This document shows, in pieces, positions 42,175 to 51,346 of a stretch of DNA of 64,000 nt (position 1 is its first letter; every line of letters starts with the position of its first letter). This DNA comes from Caldisericia bacterium (GTDB taxonomy: Bacteria; Caldisericota; Caldisericia; JAAYUI01): positions 1 to 64,000 of the forward strand of contig JAGNLA010000002.1 of assembly GCA_017999835.1 (NCBI GenBank), written 5' to 3'. The notes beneath the pieces were generated by a model that ran no database searches, was not told the DNA's origin, and saw nothing but the letters and a program-made list of their open reading frames with translations. The position numbers and the translations under genes were made by a program.

Positions 42175-42966
42175 CTATCCGCGTTCGCGAAGCAGGGTGT
42201 GGAAAACGTTTGCGCCAACCCACGCAATGATGAAGGCAAGAATCCACGTAAGGTCAATCAAGCTACCTGTCTGGTAACCGACACTGGAATAGGCATGGAA
42301 GTTGTAAAGCTGGTTGCCAACAGCAAAGAAGGCAAAACTTGCCGTAAGGATTGACCAGGCCACCGATATGATTCCCCCGCGAGTGTTCCAGGCAATCAAA
42401 GCGCTGCCTATAACAATTACCACATCACCAAACAGGTACAGTAACTGAAGGATGAATGTCATCTTGTCCGGTCCAGCTAATTCTGTTACTAGAGCTTCCC
42501 AGCTGAAATATGTCATCAACCCGGCAAAACCGGCAATAATTAGCAACAACCACCACGGAGGCATTTTCAGCCTTCCAAGGTGACGCGTCTGAACAATGAA
42601 ACCGGCGATAACAAACGGGTAGAGCAAGAGAAAACCAATATCGGCGAAGCTGTAGGCAACCTCACCCATGTTAATATTAAGGACAATTTCCTGGTAGGAC
42701 CAATATGCCTGACCAAGCGCCCAAACAATAAACCCAAGGCCTATCATGTGCCATGGGAGTGAATGGATTTTGTCACGGAACTCTTTCTGACCGAACAATA
42801 GGGGGATGGAAATGCCAGCAAACAGAGCCACCAGAAGCTGTGTCGCATCGCCAAAATACGTCATCGCCCTCACATCATTCCCGATCAGATAAATGTAGGA
42901 GGCAATTGCAATGGTGACAAAACCAATTAGAAAATAGGCTATGTTTTTCGTAAACCAATTCTGCAT
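42175..42966 (-). CDS. Eight-span membrane protein resembling sensor input domains
   Basis: 263 residues with about eight hydrophobic segments and short loops, including GFIVWALGQAYWSYQEIVL and SFADIGFLLLYPFVIAGFI. These match the 7-8-helix membrane module found at the N-terminus of some diguanylate cyclases and histidine kinases, but here no output domain follows; the protein ends LLRERG right after the last helix. The ribosome site AAGGTGG lies 7 nt before ATG 42966. Single gene with its own terminator. Role unknown; it might pass signals through a separate partner. Confidence 0.7.
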   Translation of the reverse strand: MQNWFTKNIAYFLIGFVTIAIASYIYLIGNDVRAMTYFGDATQLLVALFAGISIPLLFGQKEFRDKIHSLPWHMIGLGFIVWALGQAYWSYQEIVLNINMGEVAYSFADIGFLLLYPFVIAGFIVQTRHLGRLKMPPWWLLLIIAGFAGLMTYFSWEALVTELAGPDKMTFILQLLYLFGDVVIVIGSALIAWNTRGGIISVAWSILTASFAFFAVGNQLYNFHAYSSVGYQTGSLIDLTWILAFIIAWVGANVFHTLLRERG

Positions 42967-43319
42967 TACAGCACCACCTTCTTTGAGATTTATATTATTG
43001 TATTGTCATTTAACCATGAAGACTTTACCTAATTATAAATCTATTTAACAATTTGTTATCAGTTTAATGCAAAATACTTCGAAGAAAGAAACGGCCATCA
43101 ATGTAAGCAGGCTCATCACAAAGCTCTTTCTTGCCCGAACTTTCAGTTATCCTTATGTACTTTTATTCTGGAAAGAATACGGCTATACCTAAAACAATGA
43201 CAATTCTTTATACATTGGAAACAATTCTAGCATGTCACCATAAAAAATTCAAATATATCGTCAACAAAACAAAAACCCCGGAGTAAAATCCGGGGTTTGT
43301 CCTATTATGCTTGGAAATA
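42967..43319. other. 353-bp intergenic region
   Basis: An AT-rich gap between two minus-strand genes. It holds the terminator of the giant surface protein gene (43262-43298) and the upstream region of the membrane protein gene, where TTCATG-17-TAATAT near 43020-42992 is a weak promoter candidate. No convincing gene; a 41-codon frame from 43067 (plus) has no ribosome site. Confidence 0.5.
43262..43298 (-). terminator. Rho-independent terminator after the giant surface protein gene
   Basis: AAACCCCGG (43273-43281) pairs with CCGGGGTTT (43290-43298), 8-nt loop; minus side TTTTTGTTTTG. Confidence 0.85.
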
Positions 43320-46300
43320 TCAGTAGTATCTGGTCATGACGATGAGCTTTTCGGCTCCATTCCAGGCAACCTCTGCTTCGAGATTTTCAGCAATAGCCCT
43401 AAACGGCACCATGGTTCTGCCTTTTGTCACAACCGGCTCCTGTTCGAGTGTCACCTGTTTTCCGTTGACCAGGGCAGTCTTCGAGCCGATGGTCATCGAC
43501 ATCACTGTCTTGTCCAGGATGATTGTGACTGTTCTTGTGTTTGCGTCCCAGTTGACCTTGGCGCCAAATGCTTCAGCGATTGCTCTTGCCGGAACCAGTG
43601 TCCTGCCCGACTTTGAGTCAATGTACGGCGCTGTATCGAGCATTACTGGATTGCCATCTACGAGCATGGTGTTGTTGCCAATTTTCATCTCAACGATTCT
43701 TTCCCTGTAGATGTAGACTGAATGCGAGACGTTGACCTTGTGGCCTATGACATCGGTTGCTGTGAAGTTGAAATTGTTGTTACCGGCTGCAACAGACACT
43801 TTCATCTTGAACTGGCCCGGGCCTACTTCGAATGTCTGAGTTCCAAGAACAAGCTTGACCTTCTCTGAGGCAGTTCCGGTAAGTTCAATCTCTGTTACTT
43901 TTGCAACCTTGCCTTGTACCTTGTCAAACTTGACTACCGGTGCGGTTGTGTCGCGAGTGATTGTGATTGTTTTTTCAGTCTTTGTGCCTATCGGGTTGAC
44001 TGCTTCAATCTTTACCGAGTTTTCGCCTTCCTTGAGCGGAACTGTAACAAAGAACTTGCCATCAGACCCGACACTTACCGGGTTGCCGTTGACAAACAGC
44101 GTCGACTCTGGAGAGACGATGCCTGAAAGGTTCGCGCTGTCTTCCTCGGTCAGCTCTTCGTACTTGTCAAGCTCGACTGTGGCTGCAGCGGCTGCTGAAA
44201 CAACGTTTATGACATATGGATTGACTGTTTTGTAGTCGCCAAGGAGCCTGACCACCAGCTTGCCTGGGCGGGTTGGCAGCACATCAAACTCTGCCTTGCC
44301 ATCGGCGCCTGTCGTGCCTTCGAGTCTGACGCCTGCCTCGCCAGAGATTGAAACCGTAATTCCAACAAGTGGCTTGCCTGAACCAGCTTCTTCAACCAGT
44401 ACGCTTATTTTCTTGACCAGTCCCGGGTAGAACGTACCTGAGCTGAGAACCTGGAGCGTTGCGCCTTTAACTACGTCAAAGCTGAGCGATTTGGCTGAAA
44501 CGATGGTGTTGTCGCCAAACGATGCCTTTGACTTGTAGGTTAGCGAGACATTGCCTTCACCAAACATCTTCGGTGTGAAGTGGATTGTTGCCTCAGCAGC
44601 AAGTGGATCGGCCTTTGAGCGGTCGGTTTCCTCGGTCACTGACTTTGCGGCATTGGTTGCTGTCATTTCGATGATGCTCTTTGTCTTGATCGGATCAGTT
44701 TCCTTTGTTGAAGCTGGCGTAATTCTCACAACAAGCACGTTGTCTGCGTCCTTGACCAGGTCATAGTTTGAAGATGAAAGATATTCACTGCCAAACTCCG
44801 AGCCTGTGCCGTCTTCATAGACTTTGACAACAGGGGTTTTTGCCGGAAGGTAGACTGTCGATGGAGCATCCCAGTCGAGGGCAAACTTTCCGTCACCCTT
44901 GTAACGAAGCAGCGGGTTGAAACCCACAGCCTGCGAGACAGGAGTGTTGCCGGCAACGTCGCCCTTGAGCACTGTTGCCTTGTTTGCACCGACGAGTCCA
45001 CCAACGTTGAACGGTTGATCGGCAAACACATAGAACGTTGCCTGACCTTTGTTGTCCACGTTGATGCTGTCACGGAAGTCGATGATTCCGTCACCCGTTA
45101 GGTCAGCAAAGAACATGTTGCCTGTATATTCATTGTTGTAGATGCAGCCAGCGCCCCAACTCTTGAGATCAAGCTGAGTGCCGTTGATGATGTTGCTGGT
45201 TTTGTACCTGACCGACATCTCACCGATTTTTGCCATGTTTTTGTCGGTTGGCGCGGTAGTGTTGAGTCCAAACCTGTTGAAATACTTCACATCGTCGACT
45301 TTTGTGCCGATTGGCAGAGTGAGGAACGGGGTGAATCTAACAAAATCAGTTGCTGAGCCGTACTTGCCAGGAACTGTCGATGAACCCTTCAAAAGCGCGC
45401 CTGTTGCGTCACGAACAACTGCTGTTACCTTGTAGAGCCTTCTGTCCATTGCAGTCATGCAGGCTTCCGGTTCTTCCGGGTAGTTCATCACGATGTCGCC
45501 TGTTTCAATGTTGCTGACTTCATAGGTAACCTTCGGGCTGCCAACCTTGATGGTTCCAGTACCCCAGTTCTTGTAGTCGGCTGATCTGACTTTGAGGTTT
45601 ATCTCACCAGCGTCGTTGGCTACAAAACCGTAGAACTTGTAGATGCCCTGAGCGGCTTTTGAGAAGTCGTACTTTATTGGCTGGAAGCCAAAGAGCTTGT
45701 CGTTGCAGTTTTGTGAGCCATCGGTGTTTTTGAGTGATGTTGCTGTCCAGTAGTACTGACCAACCTTGTCCGGTCTGTAGTCTGTGATGTTGTATATTGC
45801 CTCTTCTGCTTTTATCTTTCCACCTTTGGTCAAGTCGACCGGCTTGCCGTTTTTGTCGGTGAGCTTGATGGTAAGAGGCGAGTTGTCGTTGACGATTTCC
45901 GGTGAAACACCTGCTGTGACAATCGGTGGGTCGATAACGACATTGATGCTTGGATCCTGCGATATTCCTCCGCCTGGCTCAGGATACATGCTTATCTGAC
46001 CAGCAAGGTAGACTTCGTGGCTATAGTAGTTTGAGGTGTTTGGAACCTGCCACAAAGGTCTGAATGACCTGTCGTTGTTGTCGTCATAATACTTGTAGAC
46101 TGTCATGTTGACCGGGATGGTTTCATCAGCAGCGATAACATGGTCACCGTTGAAGTCCATGCCGGCATCAGTTATTCTGCAACCATTTGCAAGGCTCATG
46201 TCAAAGACATATCTGCCGTTGTTGCGCTGGAAAGTGCGGGCATCGATGATACCGCCAACCCAGGTGTTTGTTGTCATGCTGTACGAGCCGACAAGTTCGG

Positions 46301-49300
46301 TTTCGTAAGCGTCGAAGCTGATTCTTCCGTCACCGTTGAGGTCGTCGTAAGTGTTGAATGCTGTTGAGCCACCGGTTCCAACCGATGAGGATGGGCCTTT
46401 TGTTGTCCAGCCGTCGCCAGCGCCTTCGAACACCTTTGAGCCATTCTGGGTGAGAACGCCTCTGTCCTGCCAGACATAGGCCATTGCATCGTTGCACTCT
46501 CTTGTCACCTGGATGTCTTCCCATTCGGTGATTTTGATGTCCAAAACGTTGTCGGATTCGATTCCGAGTGTGCCTGGTGCGCCTTCGATGTGGAGTCCGT
46601 GGACAGGGATGCCAACGATTCTGTATTCCTGGCAGCAGTTGCTCCAGAGTCTTCTCTGGCCGTTTGCAAGCTTGACTTCGATCTGGATTACGCCACGGTC
46701 TATCGGGATGATCTCATCAAAGATGAAGACTCTGCCGTTTGTCAGGGTGTAGTCGAGTTTTCTGTTTTGAAGCAGTCTTGCGTTGGCTGTACCGTAAGTG
46801 TATCTGTCGACCGAACCTGGGCTGATGACTCTTGTGAAGTCACTTGGGCCAAACTCGAATTCTGAGTAGTTGCGCTGATCGGCTTCTATCTTGCCATCGT
46901 AGTCGTACTGGAGTGGCAAGCCTCTCTTGCCCTGATAATCCTTGTCCTTGTTGGCAAGCGGGAGTCTTGGGGTCATAAACGGGCCTGTGACTGTTATGCT
47001 TGTCACCTGAAGGTTAGGGTCTGTTTGAGTAAAACTCATATAGTTGCCGCTGCTGTCAGTGAGCATGAAGTAGATGCCATAGTCAGACAACGGGACAAAC
47101 TCTGTTCCAAGCTTCCATGCCTGGTTTTCGAAAATGGCCGGGTAGGCGTTTCTGCCGTCATCGCCACCAAGGATTCTCTTTGGATGGGTCTGACCACCTG
47201 GGTAGGATCTCATTTGCCTGACAAGGTTGTAAAGAACCGGGTCATAAGGTGCCATGATCTGTGGCGCTGGGGATGGAAGCTGGGATGTTGCACCTGAGCC
47301 GGCTGTGTAGTTCACATTGCTGTACTGGAGAGCGTGGTCTACAACAACGAACTCGACAAAGTTTATGTCTCCATCACCGTCATCGACTGTTCCACCACCT
47401 GTTCCTCCACCGGAACCGCCGCCAGAGCCTCCACCAGATCCGCCACCTGAACCGCCACCACCGGATGCAGTTGGTGGAAGGGTGTAGGTGCCGCAGTAAT
47501 CGGTGCCTGGGGATGTGCTGGTGATGAAATACGGTGGGTGGGTTATCGTGCTGTTGTAATCAAATAGGGCGTTGTCTGTATGAACCCTGATCTCAAGATT
47601 TGAGTCTTTCCTTGGTGGATAGACGGCAAGCATTATTGTTCCGCCCTGTTCAGCCCAAGGAGATGTTTTGTATGTTGAAACAAACACTGGTACACCGAAT
47701 GTTTCGATGTACGGGTGCGATGCGTCGGAACCATTGAATGGCCCCCAGCTGTCGCCTTTGGTTACTTCACCCATCTGAGGAAGACCATTGCTGCCACAGA
47801 TGTCGCATTCTCTCCTCATCTCAGAGCAATCAAGGTCGATGAGTGATTCATTGGAATAGGCTTCCGATGGACCGGTAACAGTATCCTCGATGTCAACCAT
47901 GCCGACTGCACCAAGGGATGGTGTTGGTGCCTGGTTGTCAAGCCAGCTCCAGACGTAGTATGAGTTGTTGTCATTGACCTGGACGATGTATCTGTTCTGG
48001 CCAGTGCCAGCTGTGAACATCCAGTCAACTCCTGAACCATGAGCATTGTAGTAAGCTTTTATCGCACCTGCTCCAGGAATTGTCGAGATTGGAATTCTGG
48101 CAGGGTCATTTACATCATACGGGTTGTCAAAATCCAACAGTGTCAGTGTTGCGTTCGGGAACCTGCTTGAAAGGTTCTGCAGGCAAACGGTGTTGCAGTC
48201 AAAATACATGTCCTCAGCAAGGACTGTGTATGTTGCAGCCGTGTAACAGTCATAATTGTTTGGAATGACTGTATTGTTGAGTACCGATGGCGACGGGAAG
48301 ACCCAGTAGCCATATGTTCCATCTGATGGGCCACCGTATCCTGGGTCGGACGGATTGCCTGTGCCTTTTTCATAGAACACTTCGATGACATACGGATGAA
48401 TGATGCCATATTCGTCGCATGAGCCCTCATAAGGAGTGATCTCAACCTTTAGAGACGGTCTCTGCTTGGTCATCACACCGGCAACCAGCCTGTGGCCTGA
48501 TGCGTCTGTCTGGACAACATAGGCGTTTCTGGTTTCTTCAGGAGCCGGATTCATGGTGATGGTGACTGAAGAGGTCTGCTCAACCTTGAGTGGTCTGTCG
48601 ATTGAAATGGTGATTGGCGCTCTACCGGGGAGAACTTCGACATCGATTGCTCTCGGGCTGCCGCATCTGCCAACAGAGTATCCAGAAACCGGATAGGTTC
48701 TGATGAAGGCTTCAGCGCCAGAAACGAGTGAACCACAATGATAGGTTGTACCGTTCTTGATAACTGTTGAAAGACGAACATCGCCGGCCGTTACTGAACC
48801 GCTCAGGTCGCTATCCTGATAAATCCATTCGCCTTCTTCGAACTCGCCATTGTTGTTGCTGTCAAAATATCTGATGTTGGCCATTGGTGAGAGGATGAAG
48901 CCGTTGTCAGCATCTCCGGATGTGACCACTGAACCGGCATTGTAGGTGATGATTCCGCCACCGACAGCAACGGTTACGGTGGTCATTCTGACGTCGCCAG
49001 CATTTACTATCTGGTTGCTGAAAGCATCCGGTATGGTGTTTAAGTTGTCATAGATGGCTTCGCCGCAACCAAATCCAGTTCCGCCAGCATCGTAATACGT
49101 GAATGACGTCGGGAAGGCTTTGATTGTGGTGCCAACATCAGAATCGTTTGAAGATGAAGTTTGCGCACCGAGATAATCTTCGCAGGAAAGCGTTGCCTTG
49201 TAGTCATCGCTGAGGTTTTGGGCAAAACATGACCCAGCACCACCGTTAATGTTGTTAACGCCGTCATCTTTGAAAATTTCGACGCCAAGATACTCTCTGT

Positions 49301-50153
49301 AGTTGAGCCTGATGTTCTGGAATGTTGTGGCTGGGACATTGAAGTCGCCTGATGTTGCTCCAAGAACTGTGGCCTTGTTAACCCTCTGGCTCATCCTTGA
49401 ACTTGGGGTTTCCGGGTTGTAGAGCGTTGCCGCAGAAATAGACGGAATCATACCTTCCCAAAGGTCTGTTTCAACTGAAAGATTGTAGGAGATTCCAGGA
49501 TCGCATGATGTCTGGAGAACATCAGCAAGGATAAATGCTGTTCCTTGACCATTAAGGCTGACACTGCCGATTTTCATCAGTCTGCCTGAGAAATTGTACG
49601 GAAAGGTATAGGGCGTGTGGAGAGGATTTGTTGAGAGTCTTGAGAACCAATAGCCCTTGTCATGGAAGAAGTTCACATAATCGCCAACTTCATAAGGACC
49701 CATTGTGTTGTTGTTTGAAACATTGTCCATCTTGAGGTTTGCCAGGTAGCACTGTCCTGGTGGGTCTGCTTTGTCCCTTTCATAGGGGTTGTGGAAGATG
49801 CCGTCTGGGTCAATCCAGATTCTGTTCTGGTTGTCCAGGACGCATTTCATCTCATCCTTTTCAGTGGACTGACCACCAGCCGGGATGACTGTCAAATAGA
49901 CAATTGTCCAGAAACGTGGCTGTGAATTGATCGGATATGCCGACCTTCCCCACCATTCTGAACCATATGTCCATGGAACCTGTCTGCCATTGGCCAAGGC
50001 TTGGCCTTGTCTGTCCTGGCCTATTGGATTCCATTTCGTCACTGCAAAGATGACATTTTTTGTCTCCGCAGAAACCGTGCCAACCCCCATCAGTGGATTC
50101 AGAAGGGCAAGGGTTAGCGCAATCGCAACTCCTAAAGTGAAAAATTTCTTCAT
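43320..50153 (-). CDS. Giant surface protein with EF-hand-like loops, Gly-Ser linker and C-terminal stalk domains
   Basis: 2277 residues from ATG 50153 (GGAAGGAGC upstream); the signal peptide MKKFFTLGVAIALTLALLNP ends near VSAE. The N-terminal half is Asn/Tyr/Gly-rich with few Lys. Calcium-loop-like runs are frequent: DSNNNGEFEEGEW, DSDLSGSVTAGDVR, DDLNGDGRISFD, DFNGDHVIAADE, DLTGDGIIDFRD. A 24-residue Gly/Ser/Thr linker sits near residue 960 (about 47395-47470). The C-terminal third has Ig-like units (TAPVVKFDKVQGKVAKVTEI, FVNGNPVSVGSDGKFFVTVP) and ends with a copper-amine-oxidase-like stalk domain in two halves (TLVPARAIAEAFGAKVNWD, TMVPFRAIAENLEAEVAW). Candidate S-layer or main surface protein; calcium binding is inferred. 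Confidence 0.8.
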   Translation of the reverse strand: MKKFFTLGVAIALTLALLNPLMGVGTVSAETKNVIFAVTKWNPIGQDRQGQALANGRQVPWTYGSEWWGRSAYPINSQPRFWTIVYLTVIPAGGQSTEKDEMKCVLDNQNRIWIDPDGIFHNPYERDKADPPGQCYLANLKMDNVSNNNTMGPYEVGDYVNFFHDKGYWFSRLSTNPLHTPYTFPYNFSGRLMKIGSVSLNGQGTAFILADVLQTSCDPGISYNLSVETDLWEGMIPSISAATLYNPETPSSRMSQRVNKATVLGATSGDFNVPATTFQNIRLNYREYLGVEIFKDDGVNNINGGAGSCFAQNLSDDYKATLSCEDYLGAQTSSSNDSDVGTTIKAFPTSFTYYDAGGTGFGCGEAIYDNLNTIPDAFSNQIVNAGDVRMTTVTVAVGGGIITYNAGSVVTSGDADNGFILSPMANIRYFDSNNNGEFEEGEWIYQDSDLSGSVTAGDVRLSTVIKNGTTYHCGSLVSGAEAFIRTYPVSGYSVGRCGSPRAIDVEVLPGRAPITISIDRPLKVEQTSSVTITMNPAPEETRNAYVVQTDASGHRLVAGVMTKQRPSLKVEITPYEGSCDEYGIIHPYVIEVFYEKGTGNPSDPGYGGPSDGTYGYWVFPSPSVLNNTVIPNNYDCYTAATYTVLAEDMYFDCNTVCLQNLSSRFPNATLTLLDFDNPYDVNDPARIPISTIPGAGAIKAYYNAHGSGVDWMFTAGTGQNRYIVQVNDNNSYYVWSWLDNQAPTPSLGAVGMVDIEDTVTGPSEAYSNESLIDLDCSEMRRECDICGSNGLPQMGEVTKGDSWGPFNGSDASHPYIETFGVPVFVSTYKTSPWAEQGGTIMLAVYPPRKDSNLEIRVHTDNALFDYNSTITHPPYFITSTSPGTDYCGTYTLPPTASGGGGSGGGSGGGSGGGSGGGTGGGTVDDGDGDINFVEFVVVDHALQYSNVNYTAGSGATSQLPSPAPQIMAPYDPVLYNLVRQMRSYPGGQTHPKRILGGDDGRNAYPAIFENQAWKLGTEFVPLSDYGIYFMLTDSSGNYMSFTQTDPNLQVTSITVTGPFMTPRLPLANKDKDYQGKRGLPLQYDYDGKIEADQRNYSEFEFGPSDFTRVISPGSVDRYTYGTANARLLQNRKLDYTLTNGRVFIFDEIIPIDRGVIQIEVKLANGQRRLWSNCCQEYRIVGIPVHGLHIEGAPGTLGIESDNVLDIKITEWEDIQVTRECNDAMAYVWQDRGVLTQNGSKVFEGAGDGWTTKGPSSSVGTGGSTAFNTYDDLNGDGRISFDAYETELVGSYSMTTNTWVGGIIDARTFQRNNGRYVFDMSLANGCRITDAGMDFNGDHVIAADETIPVNMTVYKYYDDNNDRSFRPLWQVPNTSNYYSHEVYLAGQISMYPEPGGGISQDPSINVVIDPPIVTAGVSPEIVNDNSPLTIKLTDKNGKPVDLTKGGKIKAEEAIYNITDYRPDKVGQYYWTATSLKNTDGSQNCNDKLFGFQPIKYDFSKAAQGIYKFYGFVANDAGEINLKVRSADYKNWGTGTIKVGSPKVTYEVSNIETGDIVMNYPEEPEACMTAMDRRLYKVTAVVRDATGALLKGSSTVPGKYGSATDFVRFTPFLTLPIGTKVDDVKYFNRFGLNTTAPTDKNMAKIGEMSVRYKTSNIINGTQLDLKSWGAGCIYNNEYTGNMFFADLTGDGIIDFRDSINVDNKGQATFYVFADQPFNVGGLVGANKATVLKGDVAGNTPVSQAVGFNPLLRYKGDGKFALDWDAPSTVYLPAKTPVVKVYEDGTGSEFGSEYLSSSNYDLVKDADNVLVVRITPASTKETDPIKTKSIIEMTATNAAKSVTEETDRSKADPLAAEATIHFTPKMFGEGNVSLTYKSKASFGDNTIVSAKSLSFDVVKGATLQVLSSGTFYPGLVKKISVLVEEAGSGKPLVGITVSISGEAGVRLEGTTGADGKAEFDVLPTRPGKLVVRLLGDYKTVNPYVINVVSAAAAATVELDKYEELTEEDSANLSGIVSPESTLFVNGNPVSVGSDGKFFVTVPLKEGENSVKIEAVNPIGTKTEKTITITRDTTAPVVKFDKVQGKVAKVTEIELTGTASEKVKLVLGTQTFEVGPGQFKMKVSVAAGNNNFNFTATDVIGHKVNVSHSVYIYRERIVEMKIGNNTMLVDGNPVMLDTAPYIDSKSGRTLVPARAIAEAFGAKVNWDANTRTVTIILDKTVMSMTIGSKTALVNGKQVTLEQEPVVTKGRTMVPFRAIAENLEAEVAWNGAEKLIVMTRYY

Positions 50154-50260
50154 AGTCGATGCTCCTTCCGCATTCGAGTGATATTTGAGCTTAATACCCG
50201 GCATGTTGGTTTTAAGTTCAATGGCGAAAGGGGATACCCAAAAATAGTTTCGATTTTTAT

Positions 50261-50297
50261 AAATACAAAAGGCAGTCCCATTTCTGGACTGCCTTTT
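50261..50297 (-). terminator. Rho-independent terminator after the GAF/mini-Cys operon
   Basis: AAAAGGCAGTCC (50267-50278) pairs with GGACTGCCTTTT (50286-50297), 7-nt loop; minus side TTTTGTATTT. Confidence 0.85.
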
Positions 50298-50363
50298 TCA
50301 TAACCAATACGCTATCTTTTGATAGGAAACCTCTTCCTACCTACAATAAACCTTCAAATACAA

Positions 50364-50582
50364 TTATTCGGACAGGATTTTCCCGACTCTCCAGGATTGG
50401 TTCGGGTAGAGGTCATTTGGTACAGAAGCGACATCTTTGTCACGGATGACCTGGAAAAGTGCGCAAGTTTCGAACTTGCCGTTGCAATATCTCGAAATGT
50501 TGGTGGTATACATCGCATCGTGAACTGAATTCGTTCTAAGATAAAACGGGCATTTTTCAGCATAAACACATTTGATTTCCAT
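50364..50582 (-). CDS. Small Cys-containing protein paired with GAF protein
   Basis: 72 residues: MEIKCVYAEKCPFY, an Arg/His-containing middle, RYCNGKFETCALFQV, then VPNDLYPNQSWRVGKIL. Four Cys in a C-x5-C ... C-x6-C layout suggest a metal or redox site. Short proteins of this kind, with a closing P-x-D-L-x-P-N segment, are found beside signalling proteins in many anaerobes (recollection, not searched). It lies 17 bp after the GAF gene and before a terminator, so the two are co-transcribed. Function unknown. Confidence 0.65.
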   Translation of the reverse strand: MEIKCVYAEKCPFYLRTNSVHDAMYTTNISRYCNGKFETCALFQVIRDKDVASVPNDLYPNQSWRVGKILSE

Positions 50583-50599
50583 TTTTTACAGATCCCTTC

Positions 50600-51091
50600 T
50601 TATGGTTTTGCCACAGACCAAACGGCCTGAGCATATTTACCAAGCAGTTCCGCATCTTTACTCTCGTATGGAACATCTTTGTTTCCAACACCAAGAACAC
50701 CGGCAATATGGTTACCTTCCCAGACTGGAATGTTCATGTGATGGACTACCGTTACGTGACCATCGGGGTATCCTTTTTTTGTTTCTTTCTCACAATTTTC
50801 ATAATTGTTGGTGATGACTGCCTGTCTTTCTCTAACGCAGTCACCCCACAGGCCTGTTGCTTCAAGCGGATAGACAAGTGGCTTGTCAATCATTGCGCAA
50901 GAATCCATGGCGGTTCTTGACCAACCAAGCATAATCAACTCGTCTTCGGTTTCATTCATGGTTGCAAAATACCCAAGCTTGCTACCGGTGAGTTCTGCCG
51001 CAATGTCGACGAAAGCATTGGCTCTATCCCTAAAGACTGCCTGCGCAAAACCGTTCATCTTTGTTACTGCTTCTTCCAATGTAATGGCCAT
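50600..51091 (-). CDS. Stand-alone GAF-domain protein
   Basis: 163 residues, cytoplasmic. A GAF fold: helix ALTEEAVTK-like N-terminus, DIAAELTGSKLGYFATMNET, the central WSRTAMDSCAMIDK, GLWGDCVRERQAVITNNYEN, HHMNIPVWEGNHIAGVLGVGNK and a closing helix. GAF domains sense small molecules, redox state or nitric oxide; two Cys near the pocket (SCAM, GDCVRE) might matter. No output domain is attached. AGGAGG precedes ATG 51091. The 255-bp AT-rich region upstream (51092-51346) holds its promoter and the htrA terminator. Confidence 0.85.
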   Translation of the reverse strand: MAITLEEAVTKMNGFAQAVFRDRANAFVDIAAELTGSKLGYFATMNETEDELIMLGWSRTAMDSCAMIDKPLVYPLEATGLWGDCVRERQAVITNNYENCEKETKKGYPDGHVTVVHHMNIPVWEGNHIAGVLGVGNKDVPYESKDAELLGKYAQAVWSVAKP

Positions 51092-51294
51092 CTGTCCTCC
51101 TTGTTATGTTAACATCGAGTTTATAAGAATCAACAATATATATAGTTAAATACCCATTAAATGGATATTTAATACAGTTAATTACTATATTTTATGAATA
51201 TATTAAATTGCAGAATTTTGTTCATTAATTGATTAAAATTCAACATTATTTGGATTTGTTCAAAATAGGAAATGATGTTTCTACCAATGTTTTA

Positions 51295-51329
51295 TAAAAT
51301 AAAAATACCCCCGGATATACCGGGGGTAT
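51295..51329 (-). terminator. Rho-independent terminator after htrA
   Basis: ATACCCCCGG (51305-51314) pairs with CCGGGGGTAT (51320-51329), 5-nt loop; minus side TTTTTATTTT. Confidence 0.9.
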
Positions 51330-51346
51330 TTGTTTGACTTAACAAT

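Noticed and set aside
43067-43192. 41-codon plus-strand frame in the 353-bp gap
   Set aside because: No ribosome site, no -10 box at leaderless distance, no recognisable feature.
47395-47470. Short tandem repeat that looks CRISPR- or VNTR-like at DNA level
   Set aside because: It encodes the Gly-Ser linker of the giant surface protein in frame; the repetition is codon-level.
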